DNA of 64,000 nucleotides from Argentina anserina. Its lineage: Eukaryota; Streptophyta; Magnoliopsida; Rosales; Rosaceae. Below, piece by piece: positions 50,247-63,813 of this stretch; the stretch's first letter is position 1; every line of letters begins with the position of its first letter. Below the pieces are notes generated by a model. That model was not told where the DNA came from, made no database searches, and saw only the letters and a list, made by a program, of their open reading frames with translations. Location: positions 26,846,001 through 26,910,000 of the forward strand of contig NC_065873.1 of assembly GCF_933775445.1 (NCBI RefSeq). Reading direction: 5' to 3'. The position numbers and the translations under genes were made by a program.

Positions 50247-51144
50247 TTCGTGATTTGACCAGCTCCACAGTTCTGTGTATGTAGGGCAAATCCTATTTTA
50301 ATCTATTTATATAATATTCGGGAAATTTATAATTATTTACTAATTATTGTTCGAATATATTTAAATTGGTGGTGATCCGATTATATAGTACGAGGGAGAA
50401 AACGAAAGTGTTCGATCGATTTATACACATAAAATTTACCGTGACGGGTCAAGAGTTGACTTTTTTATCCGTTAGGAATCTCAGAAAACTTTATTCATGG
50501 AAGTCATAGAGTTTATCAATACGAATTCGTGGACACGCGGCACACCTAAATCAGAGTTCGTATGAAGAAGTTACGAATCAAAATGTATTTGGACATTTTT
50601 GAAAAATAGTATAAATAGGGGAATTAAAGAGAAAAGAGGGGAGAAAAATTAGAAATTCGGATCGGTACTGTTCATAGGTACTGTTCACCCCGAAAATCCC
50701 AGCTTCTTCTGTTTTTGGTGAGAATTGAGTGAATTATACATTTTCATTTATTAAAATACTGAGGTATAAATTAGTTATGTATTATTCGAGTCGAATGAGT
50801 TGTGCTGTAAACTCAGTTTCGCTATACTGTTATTATAAGATGATTTTAATATATTTGAGATTGTTTTAGAATTTTCATGATTTCGAATTTAAAATTTTAT
50901 CATTCGAAATTTCGGGACTGTGACAATTTAATTTTTAAAAACTTCCTGGGTTAAATATCAGGAACTGATATATGTATTGATATCGGAATTTCGAAAAGTG
51001 TAAATTAACTTCTACATGTGGATATATGCAAAAGATTAAAAGAGTGATTACATCGATCAGCTTGACGTACTGTATCCAACAGCCAGCATTTATTGAAACA
51101 TAAATACAAGAAAGATCAGTGTGTCTCCCCCAACAAATTATATC
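50247..51144. other. Spacer with a related shorter LTR fragment
   Basis: Mostly occupied by the LTR-like segment described in the next entry. The last 200 bp are the 3' flank of patatin gene 3. Confidence 0.55.
50280..50925 (+). mobile_element. Shorter, related LTR-like sequence
   Basis: About 645 bp with the layout of the large LTRs in miniature: GAAGTCATAGAGTTTATCAA, then ACGAATTCGTGGAC; TATAAATA at 50610-50617; then GTACTGTTCA repeats; a 3' end of GAAATTTCGGGACTGTGACA. It looks like a diverged solo LTR of a sister family. The start is uncertain (a TGTAGGGC at about 50280 is a guess) and no matching target duplication was found. Confidence 0.55.
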
Positions 51145-52998
51145 TCAAACTTTAATACTAAGATCAGAGCCATTAGAACTAGATTCAGGTATAGCATGTC
51201 CTTGGGGGGACCTAGCAAGGCGAAGCCATTTCTCTTCGGACAGTAGTTTTGCAAACCTTGTAAGAGCTTGTGCATTAGTTTCTTCAGTGAAAGCTTCATA
51301 ATTACCGGTCTCTAAATTAACTCTAGAGACTGGTTTTTTCAGTAGGCCTTCCCCAACTTTCAAAAGATCGTCTAAATTCTTCTCTACTGCTATATCCACT
51401 GAAGATACTATCCCAGTTAGCGTGTCATCCTGCAATTGTTAAGTATGAATGATTAGCCAATCAACCTAGCTTGGTTTTTCCAGTTAATTCATTCATTCGT
51501 CCTGCATTATTGTCTTGAATAATTGCAGTACGTAATCATATTTTTATCTGTAGTACAAAATAGCAGGTAAGAAAGTATTTCAAAATACCTGAATTCGGAG
51601 ATAGTTTTTTTCCGAGTGTAGGGCTTGGAAAACAACCGACAGGTTGAAATCGACCATATCAGAACTTGACTGACTGAAAACATCAATTAATGGGGTGTGT
51701 CCACCGCTGGTTAACCAATCCAACAAACCCCATTTGGCAGCAGCATGTGCATGATATTTCAGTTCTATCTTAGGTGAGCCAGTTCCTAATGATATGACTA
51801 AAAATCGACCATAATCCATGGGTTTAATGGGAAAGAAGTCTGAACTTCCCTTGAGTATCGTCTTTGTTACTTCACCAAGAGCAACTAAAGTCTGGAAATA
51901 AGAGGAGGACAAAGCATATGTTAAAGGCATATTTAAAGAGGAATACCCCATTTACACCAGCTAATGGACTATTTCATTTATGTACGTACTTACCGGGTTA
52001 TTTGCACAAACCCCGCCATCAATAAGGTTAAATTCTCTTACTTTGCCTTGGATGTCTTCAGTTTCAAAATAATGAGCTGGGAGATAAGTAGGTGCAGCTG
52101 ATGTTGAAATGCATATATCTCTCAGTAAAGCATCGGAGCATGGCTTGCTTTTCACCTAGCCAAATTAAAATTTACAATCGATCAGTTTTAAATAAACTGT
52201 ACATGACATTTTGAACACTAAAATTGAAAAGTGTAAAGAAAGCTAACCTCAAAGCTGGAAAAGATAGTTGGCTGGAGTTGTTTTATGTCAAATGTGGGGA
52301 TAACCACATTAGTCAGTGTCTTGTTTAGCTTTTTGTCACCTAATTTTTCCCTAACTAAGTTGTGGAGATACTTTCCATCGTACTTCGGTCCTGCTAGAGC
52401 TTTGATAATCTTTATAGCATGAGGAAACAATGGACAACTGTTGTTTGAAACATTAAAGAACATATTAGTAACTAAGCTATGGAAATATCAATTGAAGAGT
52501 TAGAGTTAAATGAACTGCCATTCTATTCACATAAAAACAGCACTTACTGCCTCTGGGGGAATATTTTAGGGCAGTGCGTAAGGTAGAAATCCTTAATATC
52601 TTTTGCAGCAAACACAGGGAGGTTGTTGTTGTTCTCGTCTGGAGTTGCAATCATGGCAGTTACAAGACCACCAGTGCTAGTCCCAGCAATCACATCAAAA
52701 TAATCTGCAAGTCTTGCATCCTCACCATCTATTTTCTGCAACATTCATCACATATATCATATCCAATAATCAGTACTTGATATATGATCAATATCAATCT
52801 CTCAGCAAAAATGCTGGATGATCGAATCAAATCAACTAAGCCTGCACAATATTCTACCTGAAGCTCGGATTCAAGGTAATCGAGGATGGCTGCTGGGATA
52901 AGGCCTCTTATTCCACCCCCATCAATGCTCAAAATAGTGACTAGGTTTCCGAAGGTTGGGGGCTGTAGAGGTATGCTCTTTGTGCTCGCCATGGTCAA
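51145..52998 (-). CDS. PLP: Patatin-like lipid acyl hydrolase, gene 3
   Basis: Third cluster member, in opposite orientation. Six exons on the minus strand: 52998-52858, 52735-52548, 52437-52248, 52155-51994, 51891-51589 and 51429-51145, giving 422 residues. DGGGIRG is at 26-32, the nucleophile Ser67 in GTSTG, and Asp219 in [11 protein letters not shown]. It keeps the intron after YLRIQ but lacks the last one: [20 protein letters not shown] is continuous, where genes 1 and 2 are interrupted after AR/VR. It ends with a serine-rich tail. The sequence is more diverged from genes 1 and 2 than they are from each other ([18 protein letters not shown] at the exon 3 start). A start at the second Met (52992) is also possible. 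Catalytic residues are complete. Confidence 0.95.
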
Positions 52999-55184
52999 GC
53001 AACTCAGAGTTATAGTTGCAGCTTTACAAGAGATAGTAGGAGAAAAGGAGAGTCTTTGAGCTTTAGAGGATGCTTTTAGACAAATAGATAGAGTTCTTGA
53101 TTCACTTTGTGAGTTTCCATTGACAGATCAAATATGGTACTTATAGCGTACTCCTCATGCGCAACTCGATCTTGTCCCGGGAAAGAACCCAGAAAGAGAT
53201 TAGATAATCGAATTCAATGAATTGGCTTTCGATTGAACAATATATATTATTCAACTTGGACTGGCTTGTCTACTAAAAATGGAGAATTCGATTATCCAGT
53301 CAAACCTTATACACTCTTTGGCTCTTCTCTACAAGAAGAAATGAATTAAAGCTCGCTGTGTTCCTCTAGGTCATGGACATGTCACAATAAGTGAGAATAG
53401 AATTCGAAGAATTTTAGGTGAGACTCTCCATGAGACTTGTAGGTAATCAATGTGAGACCATATGCATACATAGTTAGGCCAAAACGATCAAAAGCTGCCT
53501 CCATTAAGAATCAATGCAGATAATCCCTTGGGATATTAATTTGAAAGTTCTTTATAGCATGGTTGCGGACAATGAATGCGTGTGCCTAGTTAAATTCCAT
53601 AGTTTCCAACATTGTATTAAAAATTTAGAATTCTTCACGCGCTAGAGTTTGATTCGTGAAAGGCTACGATGAATCATAACTGAAAGCAGCCTGTTTGATT
53701 CTTATATGGCCTGCCAGCTGAAGATTGGGCGACGCACTTATCTGAAATGAAAAAAATTGAATGGTCCATTCAAATTTGCCCACAGATATCTAGCTATATC
53801 AACTTTAACTTGATTTTGTAAAATCTGAAGAAATTTCTATGGTCATATGTTTCTCGATCATGGAATTTGAATTCAAGTTCAAAGGACTTAGTATTATCGA
53901 TTTGTATAACTTGATTAGCTAGCTGCAATCAAAAGTGAATAGTTAAATAATTACATACTGTCCATTGGTGAAACATTACAGATCACTGTAGTAATTTGTT
54001 GGTAAGCTTGTTCTATTGGTAGCAGAACTTCTAAAAAGTCCTTGATTGCATCAAGTCCCTCAGCCAACTCAATGTGCATAATCTGTACTAAAACACACGT
54101 ACACATGCATAATAGACAGTTAAGTACTATATTTGTCCGGGGTTATGTATCTCAATTCCTAATAATTAAGGACAGTAAGTAGCTAGCTAGCTGAAATTCT
54201 GTAGGCAGTGAATTGATAATTACTACCATATATAATTGTATGAGAAGATACATATTAGTTGCAGTAAAATGATCAATGAGTCTGGCTCAATAGTATATGT
54301 TTTTCCAAAATAAAAATATCTTCTAAAACTAAAATGCAGTACAAGAATGAAGTTTGGTGTTGAATTGTTTATGCGTTAGATTATTACATTCCAGTACAGT
54401 AATTAAGTTTGCTTCTGTCTTTATAGAGTAATATGTATTTTTTTGGTACTAATCTCTAAACTTGTTGTTTCTATATCCGTGTGTTTACTGACGAAAACCA
54501 GAGACTATTTTGAAAAAGAATGATAATGCAAGTGGATCAAACCCTAAATTTGTTTTCTTGACCCAAACCCTAACTGCGTGTACCTAGAAAACCAGGCCAG
54601 CTACTTAGCTAGCTTGCACAGTTTTCAAACGTGCTAGATCTGTGGATTTTATACGTAGTAAGCTCGATCTGGTATAATATATGAGTACGATGGGAAGATA
54701 AACTTAAAAACTAGCCGGTATAGACATTCTGACCCAAACCCTAGCGATGAAATTACATGACCTTAGTTCTTATCGATCACATGCCATTTAGGTCTCATAA
54801 GAATCAATTAACTATTAATTCCCTCAGGGGGATCAATGTTCAAGAACCCAGGAACGTACAATGAACAACCGCCCATGTGTATATATCGATTACATAACTT
54901 CGTACTGTCTGCTGCTCGATTTAGAAGGGCGAATGCAGGAGACAAAGAAGATTGGTAGATTTAATCATGGCGGCTTCGGTTTCAGTTTAATTAACCTTCC
55001 AATCGTAACTTAATTAATTTGCTTTAAGCGAGCGCGAAGGTCGTCCGTTATTATAGTTCGTTGACCAACAGGTAAAGAAGTATATAATTTCCGATCTAAC
55101 TGACCAACTGGTCAAATTCACGACAATAACAGTGGAATTTCTGTTGCTGGATTTTTCAGAAAGAATGAAAGATCTAGCTGCACG
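52999..55184. other. Upstream region of patatin gene 3, no further gene
   Basis: About 2.2 kb. The right-hand TATA-like CTTATA (53140-53145, minus-strand TATAAG) about 140 bp before the gene 3 start may be its core promoter. The rest is AT-rich without ORFs, RNA genes or clear repeats. Confidence 0.55.
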
Positions 55185-55740
55185 TGTAACGACTCTAAAA
55201 TTTTAAACTTAAAAAAAACTCAAAATTTCAAGTCATTAAACACTAAACAATTTCAATGAAATCGAAATCATTAAAATGCCACAGCGGATCATCTCTGAGT
55301 TCAAAATACAACTCAGTTAAATCGATTATTACAAACCAAATTATAATTCAACATTATAATAAATGGAAATGAATAATCCTCACAAGATAGTCACACAATT
55401 CCCACACAAGCTGGAGGTAAATAACTTCAAGTCCTCTGAGCGGTCCGTCAATTCCCGCTAATCCACACCTGCGGAGTTATCCACTACACCATCGAATTGA
55501 TGCACCGGGATTGTAAACACAAACCCGGTAAGCTTTACAGCTCGTATGAGTAAAATGAAAATATAATTCGCATATCAATATATACGAAAATCCAGAAATC
55601 AACAAATATAAATGCACTCATGAGTCAATGGACGGCCCATCTGGTCGTCCCAAAAAAATATGAAATAAATCGCTCATGAGAAATTAAGTAACCCTTCTGG
55701 TTACCCAAATGCATTTATATTACGGGTACCAAGAACGCTG
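55185..55740 (-). mobile_element. LTR copy 3, 3' end only, broken by copy 4
   Basis: Starts TGTAACGACTCTAAAATTT, the reverse complement of the family's 3' end, and follows the family sequence as far as AAGAACGCTG, where copy 4 begins. In intact copies that site continues GTACACATCTG, so copy 3 was split by an insertion and its remainder should lie beyond the window. The expected 5-bp target duplication is CGCTG. Confidence 0.82.
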
Positions 55741-57114
55741 TGTAACGACCCCAAAATTTCAAGCCTAAAAACTCAAAATCTCAAAGTCGTTAGAACACCA
55801 AAAACAATCTCAATGAAAATGAAATCATTTAACGTCCACATCGGATCATCTATGAGTTCCAAATACAACTCAGCCAAACCGATTATTACAAACCAAATTT
55901 ATAATTCGACATTACATATGATGGAAAATGTAATAATCCTCACAAATAAAATCACTCCAATTCTCACACACAAAATCCACGCTAGAAATCTCACCACGTA
56001 CGACTTCAAATCTCCGGAGTCGTCACTCGATCTCCACTAATCAGTACCTGCGGAATTATCCCCTACACCATTGAATTGGTGCACCGGGATTGTAAACACA
56101 AACCCGGTAAGCTTATAGCTCGTATGAGTAAAATGACAATACAGTTCGCATATCAATATATACGAAAAATCACAATCAACAAATATAAATGCCCTCATGA
56201 GTCAATGGACGGCCCATCAGGTTGTCCCAAAGAAATATGAAAATAAAACGCTCATGAGAATTTAAGTAACCCTTCTGGTTACCCAATTGCATTTATAATA
56301 CGGGTACCAAGAACGCTGGTACACATCTGTTACCCCTCTCGTAATACACCGCTGATATTGGATAGCCACCCGCTACCCAACATCCAAAACAATCTGAGTA
56401 CCCATGAGCAGATAACCACCCGTTACCTCACATGCAGTACTAAGGCAGACAGACTAGAGCTCTAACTGTATCGTAACTTTCGCCCGGCCAAAGGCTAGGT
56501 TCCGACTTGCCAAACACGTACAATAATCTCACATCATATTGTACCAATCACGTCCGAAGACAAATCAACATTTTAACAATCTCAATGTTAAATCACGTAC
56601 AATAATCTCACATCATATTGTACCAAAAATCATGTCCGAAGACAAATCAACATTTTAACAATCTCAATGTTAAAATCATGTACAATAATCTCACATCATA
56701 TTGTACAAATCAAAATCACATGCTCGATATTTAAATCTCGTCATCGAAATGACATAAATCACGTTAAAATCATAACAGTATATTATATAGCAAACTATAT
56801 ATATATATATGTACATATTTACCATTTATACAATATATATATAATCCATTATATCATATACATGTCATATTTCATAAACACGTCCGAAGACAAAACTCGT
56901 CCGAAGGCAAAACATTTTAACAAACTCATGTTAAAACCACGTACAATAATCACACCTCATATTGTACAAAAATCAAATCACATGCTCAACATTTAATTCT
57001 CGTCATTCGAAATGACAAATTCCAATGAATTCATAACAGTATATAATATAGCAAACTATATTTATATGTACTTATTACCATTTATACAATATATACGTAA
57101 TCCACTATATTGTA
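55741..57114 (-). mobile_element. LTR copy 4, first part
   Basis: Reverse-oriented copy starting TGTAACGACCCCAAAATTTC. It runs in register with the family to CCACTATATTGTA and then stops at the Cassandra LTR. It resumes at 60158. The uninterrupted equivalent is seen in copy 6 near 62569-62600, which proves the interruption. Confidence 0.88.
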
Positions 57115-57374
57115 TGTAATATCCCACATCGGCCAACGGAGAGGGGGTGATGCGTCTTATATGTATGCCCACCTCTATCTAACACGAGGCCTTTTGGGGG
57201 CTCAACGGCTTCGGAGGAGAGAAGAACTCCGAAGTTAAGCATGCTTGGCCCAGGGCAATCCCAGGATGGGTGACCCACTGGGAAGGTGCTTCTGAGCTCC
57301 CAAAAACAAAACCGTGAGGGCTATGCCCAAAGCAGACAATATCGTGTTACGGCGGAGCGGTCCGGGTCGTGACA
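57115..57374 (+). mobile_element. Cassandra TRIM solo LTR (contains 5S rRNA-like promoter)
   Basis: 260 bp, TGTAATATCCCACATCGGCC to GGTCCGGGTCGTGACA. The middle (about 57222-57288) matches plant 5S rRNA, including AGAACTCCGAAGTTAAGC and the C-box AGGATGGGTGACCC. This combination defines the Cassandra family of short non-autonomous retroelements, whose LTR carries an internal RNA polymerase III promoter. No primer-binding site follows, so it is a solo LTR. It is not a genuine 5S gene: the 5S similarity covers only part of the unit. Confidence 0.92.
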
Positions 57375-57378
57375 TTAT

Positions 57379-60157
57379 TGTAATAACCCTCGTTTTTTAA
57401 ACGATATTTGATTGAATTAAATTCTATTAAGTTGAGAAGTTTGTTTTAAACCGAATATGATTACTTGCAAACGTTATGAAACGGGAACGGAAACGTTCCG
57501 AGAACGTTTAATAAGAAAACGTTACGTTTCCGAACGAATTTATCGACTTTTATTTTGTCGCTCGGTTGTGAAAACTTTCTTCACGGAAGTTGTAGAGCTC
57601 GTCGATACGAGTTCGTGGATATGTGACGCGTTCAAATCGGACGTCGGAGGTAAAAGTTATTAACGTCGGAAGTTAGTTTCCGATTTGGAAACTAGTATAA
57701 ATAGATAATTATGGAATTAGGGTTTCCATAATCAGAAACCCTTTCTCTCTCTTCTCTCTCATCCCGCCGCTCTCCCCTTTTCTTTCTCTCTCTCTCTCTC
57801 TCTCTCTCTCCCTCCCCGACCTTCACTCTCTCTCCCCGATCTCCGACCTCCAGCTCTCCGTGGCCTGCACCGCCGACTCCATCAACCTTGCAAGCTCGAC
57901 GCGGCCCCCCTCCAAGCAAGCCACAGCCTCCAGCGCCGACGTGAAGCTCCGATCGTCCCTCAAGAAATCGAACCAGTCGGTCCAAACTCTCCGACGAGTT
58001 TCGGCACTCCCAAGGCCGAAATAGGTGAGGTTTCCATCAAATAGGATGTAGTGATGCTTGTTGTGTGATTTTTGTGTTGTTTTTGGTTGGATTAATGGAG
58101 ATTTGGAGGAGATCGGAGGGAGAGGAAAGGGGGGGAGACACCGTCGCGATGAGTGGCGCGTGTGAGGGCGTGGGTAGGCTAGGGGCAGCGTGAGCCCGTG
58201 AGAAGGGCGGAGGTAGAAGGAGGGTGATTTTGGGCCGGCGGTGGCGTCACACGCGCCGTGGGTGGCTTCGGCGAGTGAGCCCCACGCGCCGCCTGCCGGC
58301 GGGTGGCGCGTGTGCCCCACGCGCCGCCACGTGCGGTGGTGTGACATTTTTATCCGATAGGGGTATTTTGGTAATTTACTGTGTATGGTAAATGTAAATG
58401 TAAATTTTATTTACGTATGGTAAATGTAATTAAGTTTTACCTACGGTAAATGTAATTATAAATTACTTTCAGTAAATGTAAAAAGTAATTTGTAAAAGGG
58501 TAAATTAGTAAATTTTATTTACTGAATTTGTATTTACATTTAAATAGTACGTATACGTACAGAAATACGTATTAATATTTATATGTACAGAAATACGTAT
58601 ATAGTATTTATACGTACAGAAATACGTATTAATATTTATACGTACAGAAATATGTATATAATATTTATACGTACAGAAATACGTATTAATCGTATATTTG
58701 CACAGTAACCGTGAATAGTGAACAGTAACTTCGTATAAACCAAAATTGCTGAACAGTAGCCGTTTATTACTGTTTTGGCATTTAAAGGTTTACGAAACGA
58801 TTCTAAATGCTTGTCTTATCTTTTTAAGGTGATCGCTAAATCGAGGAAAGGGATTATTATCGGAAATTGAGGAATTACGCTCAAGTCAATAAGGTGAGTA
58901 AAATCTCACTGAATTACGAATCTACCCTCGTGGTGATTCAACATTTTTGCAAGTGTGTTTATTTAATGAATTACAACATGTATATAACTTAGTGGACTAC
59001 GTATATATAGTATAATGGTAATAAATACATATATATATATATATAGTTCATTAGATTACATACTGTTATTAATTCATTAAAAATAGTCATTTCGGTGACA
59101 GAAAATTGTGCATGTGTGATTTTAATGGTACGATATGATGTGAGATTATCGTACGTAATTTTTCAGGTGTTTATGAAATATGACATGTATATGATATAGT
59201 GGACTATGTATATATTGTATAAATGGTAAATAAATACGAATATATATAGTTTGCTATATAATATACTGTTATGATTTTTATTATGGATATATTGTGAAAG
59301 TTTTAAAACGTACAATATGATGAGAGATTATTGCACAAGTGATTTTATCACGGAAAATGTGAAATATTGTGATTTGTCTTCGGACGTGATGTGTGGTACA
59401 ATATGATGTGAGATTATTGTACATGTGAGGCAAGTCGGAACCTAGCCTTTGGCCGGGCGAAAGTTACGACACAGTTAGAGCTCTAGTCTGTCTGCCATAG
59501 TACTGCATGGGAGGTAACGGGTGGTTATCTGCTCATGGGTACTCAGCTTGTTTTGGATGTTGGGTGGCGGGTGGTTACCCAACATAAGCGGTATACTAAG
59601 TGAGGGGTAACAGATGTGTACCAGCGCTCATTAGTTACCATTTTGTGAAAATATTAGAGTAACCAGATGGGTTGCTCGTTTTCTCATGATTTTCATTATA
59701 CTGTGTTGATGTGGAGTTGTGTCTTTTATGAGACGAGAGTTATTTTAATATTTTACTCATACGAGCTGTAAAGCTTACCGGGTTTGTGTTGCAATCCCGG
59801 GGCACCAATTTCAATGGTGTAGGGGATACTTCCGCAGGTGCTGAGTAGTGGTGATTGAGTGACGACTCCGAAGACTCGAAGTCGATCGCATCCAGTCATG
59901 GTGAGGTTCCAGCGTGGATTGTGTGTGAGATTTGGTGTGATTTTATTTGTGAGGTTGTTGTGAGGATTATACAATTCCATTTGTTATATGTTGAATTATC
60001 ATTTGGGTTTGTAATAATCGGCTTGACTGAGTTATATTTTAAACTCAGATGTGATCCGCTGCGACATTAAAATGATTTCGATTTCATTGAGATTATTTTT
60101 GTGTTTAACGATTTTAAGATTTTGAGTTTTGAAGCTTGAAATTTTAGGGTCGTTTCA
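57379..60157 (+). mobile_element. LTR copy 5, forward, nested in copy 4
   Basis: 2,779 bp, TGTAATAACCC to TTAGGGTCGTTTCA (one base off the family's TTACA end). The bases after it are TTGTA (60158-60162), which match the five bases before the Cassandra LTR (57110-57114), so the two elements together sit between the same target duplication. The family modules (TATA-like, CT tract, GC palindromes, minisatellite, hairpins) are all present. No coding capacity. Confidence 0.87.
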
Positions 60158-61099
60158 TTGTATACGTGTCGTAATTCAATATTAAAAACTCTTCCAAAAA
60201 TCTTGGAATCACCGCAAGGGTAGATTCGTAAATAAGTGAGATATTACTCACCTTATCGAGTCGAGCGTAATTCCACAATTTCCGAAGATAATTACTTTCC
60301 TTGCTTTATAGATCACCTTGAAAAGATAAGAAAATAATTTAGAAACGTTTCGTAAACCTTTAAATGCCGAAACAGTAATAATCGGTTACTGTACAGCAAT
60401 TTTCGGTACTGTTCACTGTTACTGTGCACGGTTACTATTCACGTATTAATGTACAAATACGCATCCAATACGTATCTCTGTACGAGTACATACTGTTTAC
60501 GTTTTTATGTACGTATACATACTGTTTTACGTATTTCTGTACGTATAAACACTTTTCCAAAAATACATATTGTTTCACTAAATATTAATTACTGATTTAC
60601 CCTTCTGAAATTACTTTTACATTTACTGAAAGTAATTTATATTTACAATTACCGTACGTAAATAAAATTTACATTTACATTTACCGTACGTAATTAAAAT
60701 TTACATTAACCGTACGTAAATCACCTTTTTACATTTACCGTACGTAAAAATAAATTACAAAATTACTCTTTTCGGAAACACTGTTCACGCCGCCGCACGT
60801 GGCGGCGCGTGGGGTGCACGCGCCACCTCCGGCAGGCCGCGCGTGGCGCTTACGCGCCACTCACTGTGGCAGCGCGTGGGGCACACGCGCCGAGCCCAAA
60901 ACCGGCGCGTAGCACGTCACCGCCGCCCCAAATCTCTTCTCCTTCCTCCCCTCTTCCTTCCCACGGTCTCAAACCACTCCTAACCTAACACACGCACCCA
61001 CACGCGCCGCCCAAGGCGGCGGTAAACCCTCCTCCTCCTCCTCCGACCTCCTAAATCTTAACTCCAATTCATCCAAAATTTCACAACAAGCATCACAAC
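60158..61099 (-). mobile_element. LTR copy 4, second part
   Basis: Continues copy 4 after the Cassandra/copy 5 insertion: TTGTATACGTGTCGTAATTC, then the minisatellite, palindromic GC block and on to AAGCATCACAAC. There copy 6 begins. The rest of copy 4, including its TATA box and outer end, is not in this window. A degenerate ACGTA-rich zone lies at 60440-60560. Confidence 0.85.
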
Positions 61100-63758
61100 T
61101 GTAACGACCCTAAAATTTCGAGCTTAAAAACTCAAAATTCTAAAGTCGTTAAACACAAAATAATCTCAATAAATCGAAATCATTAAAGTGTAACAGCGGA
61201 TTAATTCTGAGTTCTCAATACAACTCAAACAACCAATTATTACAACCCAAATTTATAATCCATACATAAAATGGAAATGTAATAATCCTCACAAATCACT
61301 CACAAATCTCACAAATAAAATTTACACAAATTCTCACACACAAGTCCACACTAAAAACCTCACCGCAAGTAGAATATGAACGACTTCAAGCCTCTGTAGT
61401 CGTCACTCAACCTCCACTAATCAGCACCTGCGGAATTATCCCCTACACCATCGAATTGGTGCACCGGGATTGTAAACACAAACCCGGTAAGCTTATAGCT
61501 CGTATGAGTTAAAATCAAAATATAATTCGCATATCAAAATATACGAAAGATCACAAAACAACAAATATAAATGCCCTCATGAGTAAATGGACAGCTCATT
61601 TGGTTGTCCCAAAGAATATGAAATGAAACGCTCATGAGAAAATTAAGTAACCCTTCTGGTTACCCAATGCATTTATAATACGGGTACCAAGAACGCTGGT
61701 ACACATCTGTTACCCCTCTCGTAATACACCGCTGATATTGGATAGCCACCCGCTACCCAACATCCAAAACAATCTGAGTACCCATGAGCAGATAACCACC
61801 TGTTACCTCACATGCAGTACTAAGCTGATATTGGGTAACCACCCGCTACCCAACATCCAAAACAATCTAAGTACTCATGAGTAGATAACCACCCGTTACC
61901 TCACATGAAGTACTATGGCTGACAGACTAGAGCTCTAACTGTATCGTAACTTTCGCCCGGCCAAAGTTAAAAATCACGTACAATAATCTCACATCATATT
62001 GTACCAAAAATCACGTCCGAAGACAAATCAACATTTTAACAATCTCAATGTTAAAATCACGTACAATAATCTCACATCATATTGTACCAAAAATCATGTC
62101 CGAAGACAAATCAACATTTTAACAATCTCAATGTTAAAATCACGTACAATAATCTCACATCATATTGTACAAATCAAAATCACATGCTCGATATTTAAAT
62201 CTCGTCATCGAAATGACATAAATCACGATAAAATCATAACAGTATATTATATAGCAAACTATATATATATGTACATATTTACCATTTATACAATATATAT
62301 ATAATCCATTATATCATATACATTTCATATTTCATAAACGTGTCCGAAGACAAAAACTCGTCCGAAGACAAAACATTTTAACAAACTCATGTTAAAATCA
62401 CGTACAATAATCACACCTCATATTGTACAAAAATCAAATCACATGCTCAATATTTAATTCTCGTCATTCGAAATGACCAATTCCAATGAATTCATAACAG
62501 TATATAATATAGCAAACTATATATATATATATATATATACTTATTACCATTTATACGATATATATGTAATCCACTATATTGTATACGTGTCGTAATTCAA
62601 TCTTAAAAACTCTTGCAAAATCTTGAATCACCGCAAGGGTAGATTCATAAATAAGTGAGATTTTTACTCACCTTATCGACTCGAGCATAATTCCACAATT
62701 CCTGATGATAATTCATTTCCTCGATTTAATGATCACCTTAAAAAGATAAGAAAAGAATTTAGAATCGTTTCGTAAACCTTTAAATGCCGAAACAGTAATA
62801 ATCGGTTACTGTTCAGCAATTTTCGGTTTTACGAAGTTACTGTTCACTGTTACTATTCACGGTTACTGTACAAATACAAAATTAATACGTATTTCTGTAC
62901 GTATAAATATTATGTACGTAATTCTGTACGTATAAATTTATGTACGTATTTCTGTATGTATAAATATTAATACGTATTTCTGTACGTATAAATATTATAT
63001 ACGTATTTCTGTACGTATAAATATTAATACGTATTTCTGTACGTATAAATATTAATACGTATTCCTGTACGTATACGTACTATTTAAAGGTAAATACAAT
63101 CTCAGTAAATAAAATTTACTAATTACCTTTTACAAATTACTTTTTACATTTACTGAAAGTAATTTATATTTACATTTACCGAATGTAAAATTTAATTACA
63201 TTTTACCGTACGTAAATAAAATTTACATTTACATTTACCGTTACACAGTAAATTACCAAAATACCCTTTCTGTCAAAACTATTCACACCGCCGCAGGTGG
63301 CGGCGCGTGGGGCACACGCGCCACCCGCCGGCAGGCGGCGCGTGGGGCTCACTCGCCGTGCCCAGGGACGGCGCGTAGCACGCCACCGCCGCCCCATTTC
63401 TCTCCCCTTTTCTCTCCTCTTCCTCTCTCCGGTCCTAGGCCGCCTCCTACTCCTCCCAAACTCCTCCACGCGCCGCCTCTAGGCGGCGGTAACCCTCCTT
63501 CCACCTCTCTCTCCGATCTCCACCAACAACCTCCCAATTCATCCAAAAACATCACAAAAACATCACAACCATGAATCAAATGCCTCCTTACCTAGATCGG
63601 AGTCCAAAACCGTCGGAAACTCTTGAATCGGTGAAGAGCTTCGTGCTCCCTCTTCGTTGTGGCTCCTTGGCGGCGGACAGAGGCACGGCGTGCCAGAGGT
63701 GGTAGCAGGGGACGGCGGTGAGGTTCAGCAGCCGTCTGTGAGGAGAGGGAGGGTGCGA

Positions 63759-63813
<55 letters not shown>

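Noticed and set aside
57222..57288. Possible 5S rRNA gene
   Set aside because: Only part of the 5S sequence is present and it is embedded in a TG...CA unit typical of the Cassandra LTR.
57692..58347. 174- and 97-codon open frames
   Set aside because: They are the reverse strand of the LTR copy 5 GC block and CT tract, and are not conserved in the other copies.
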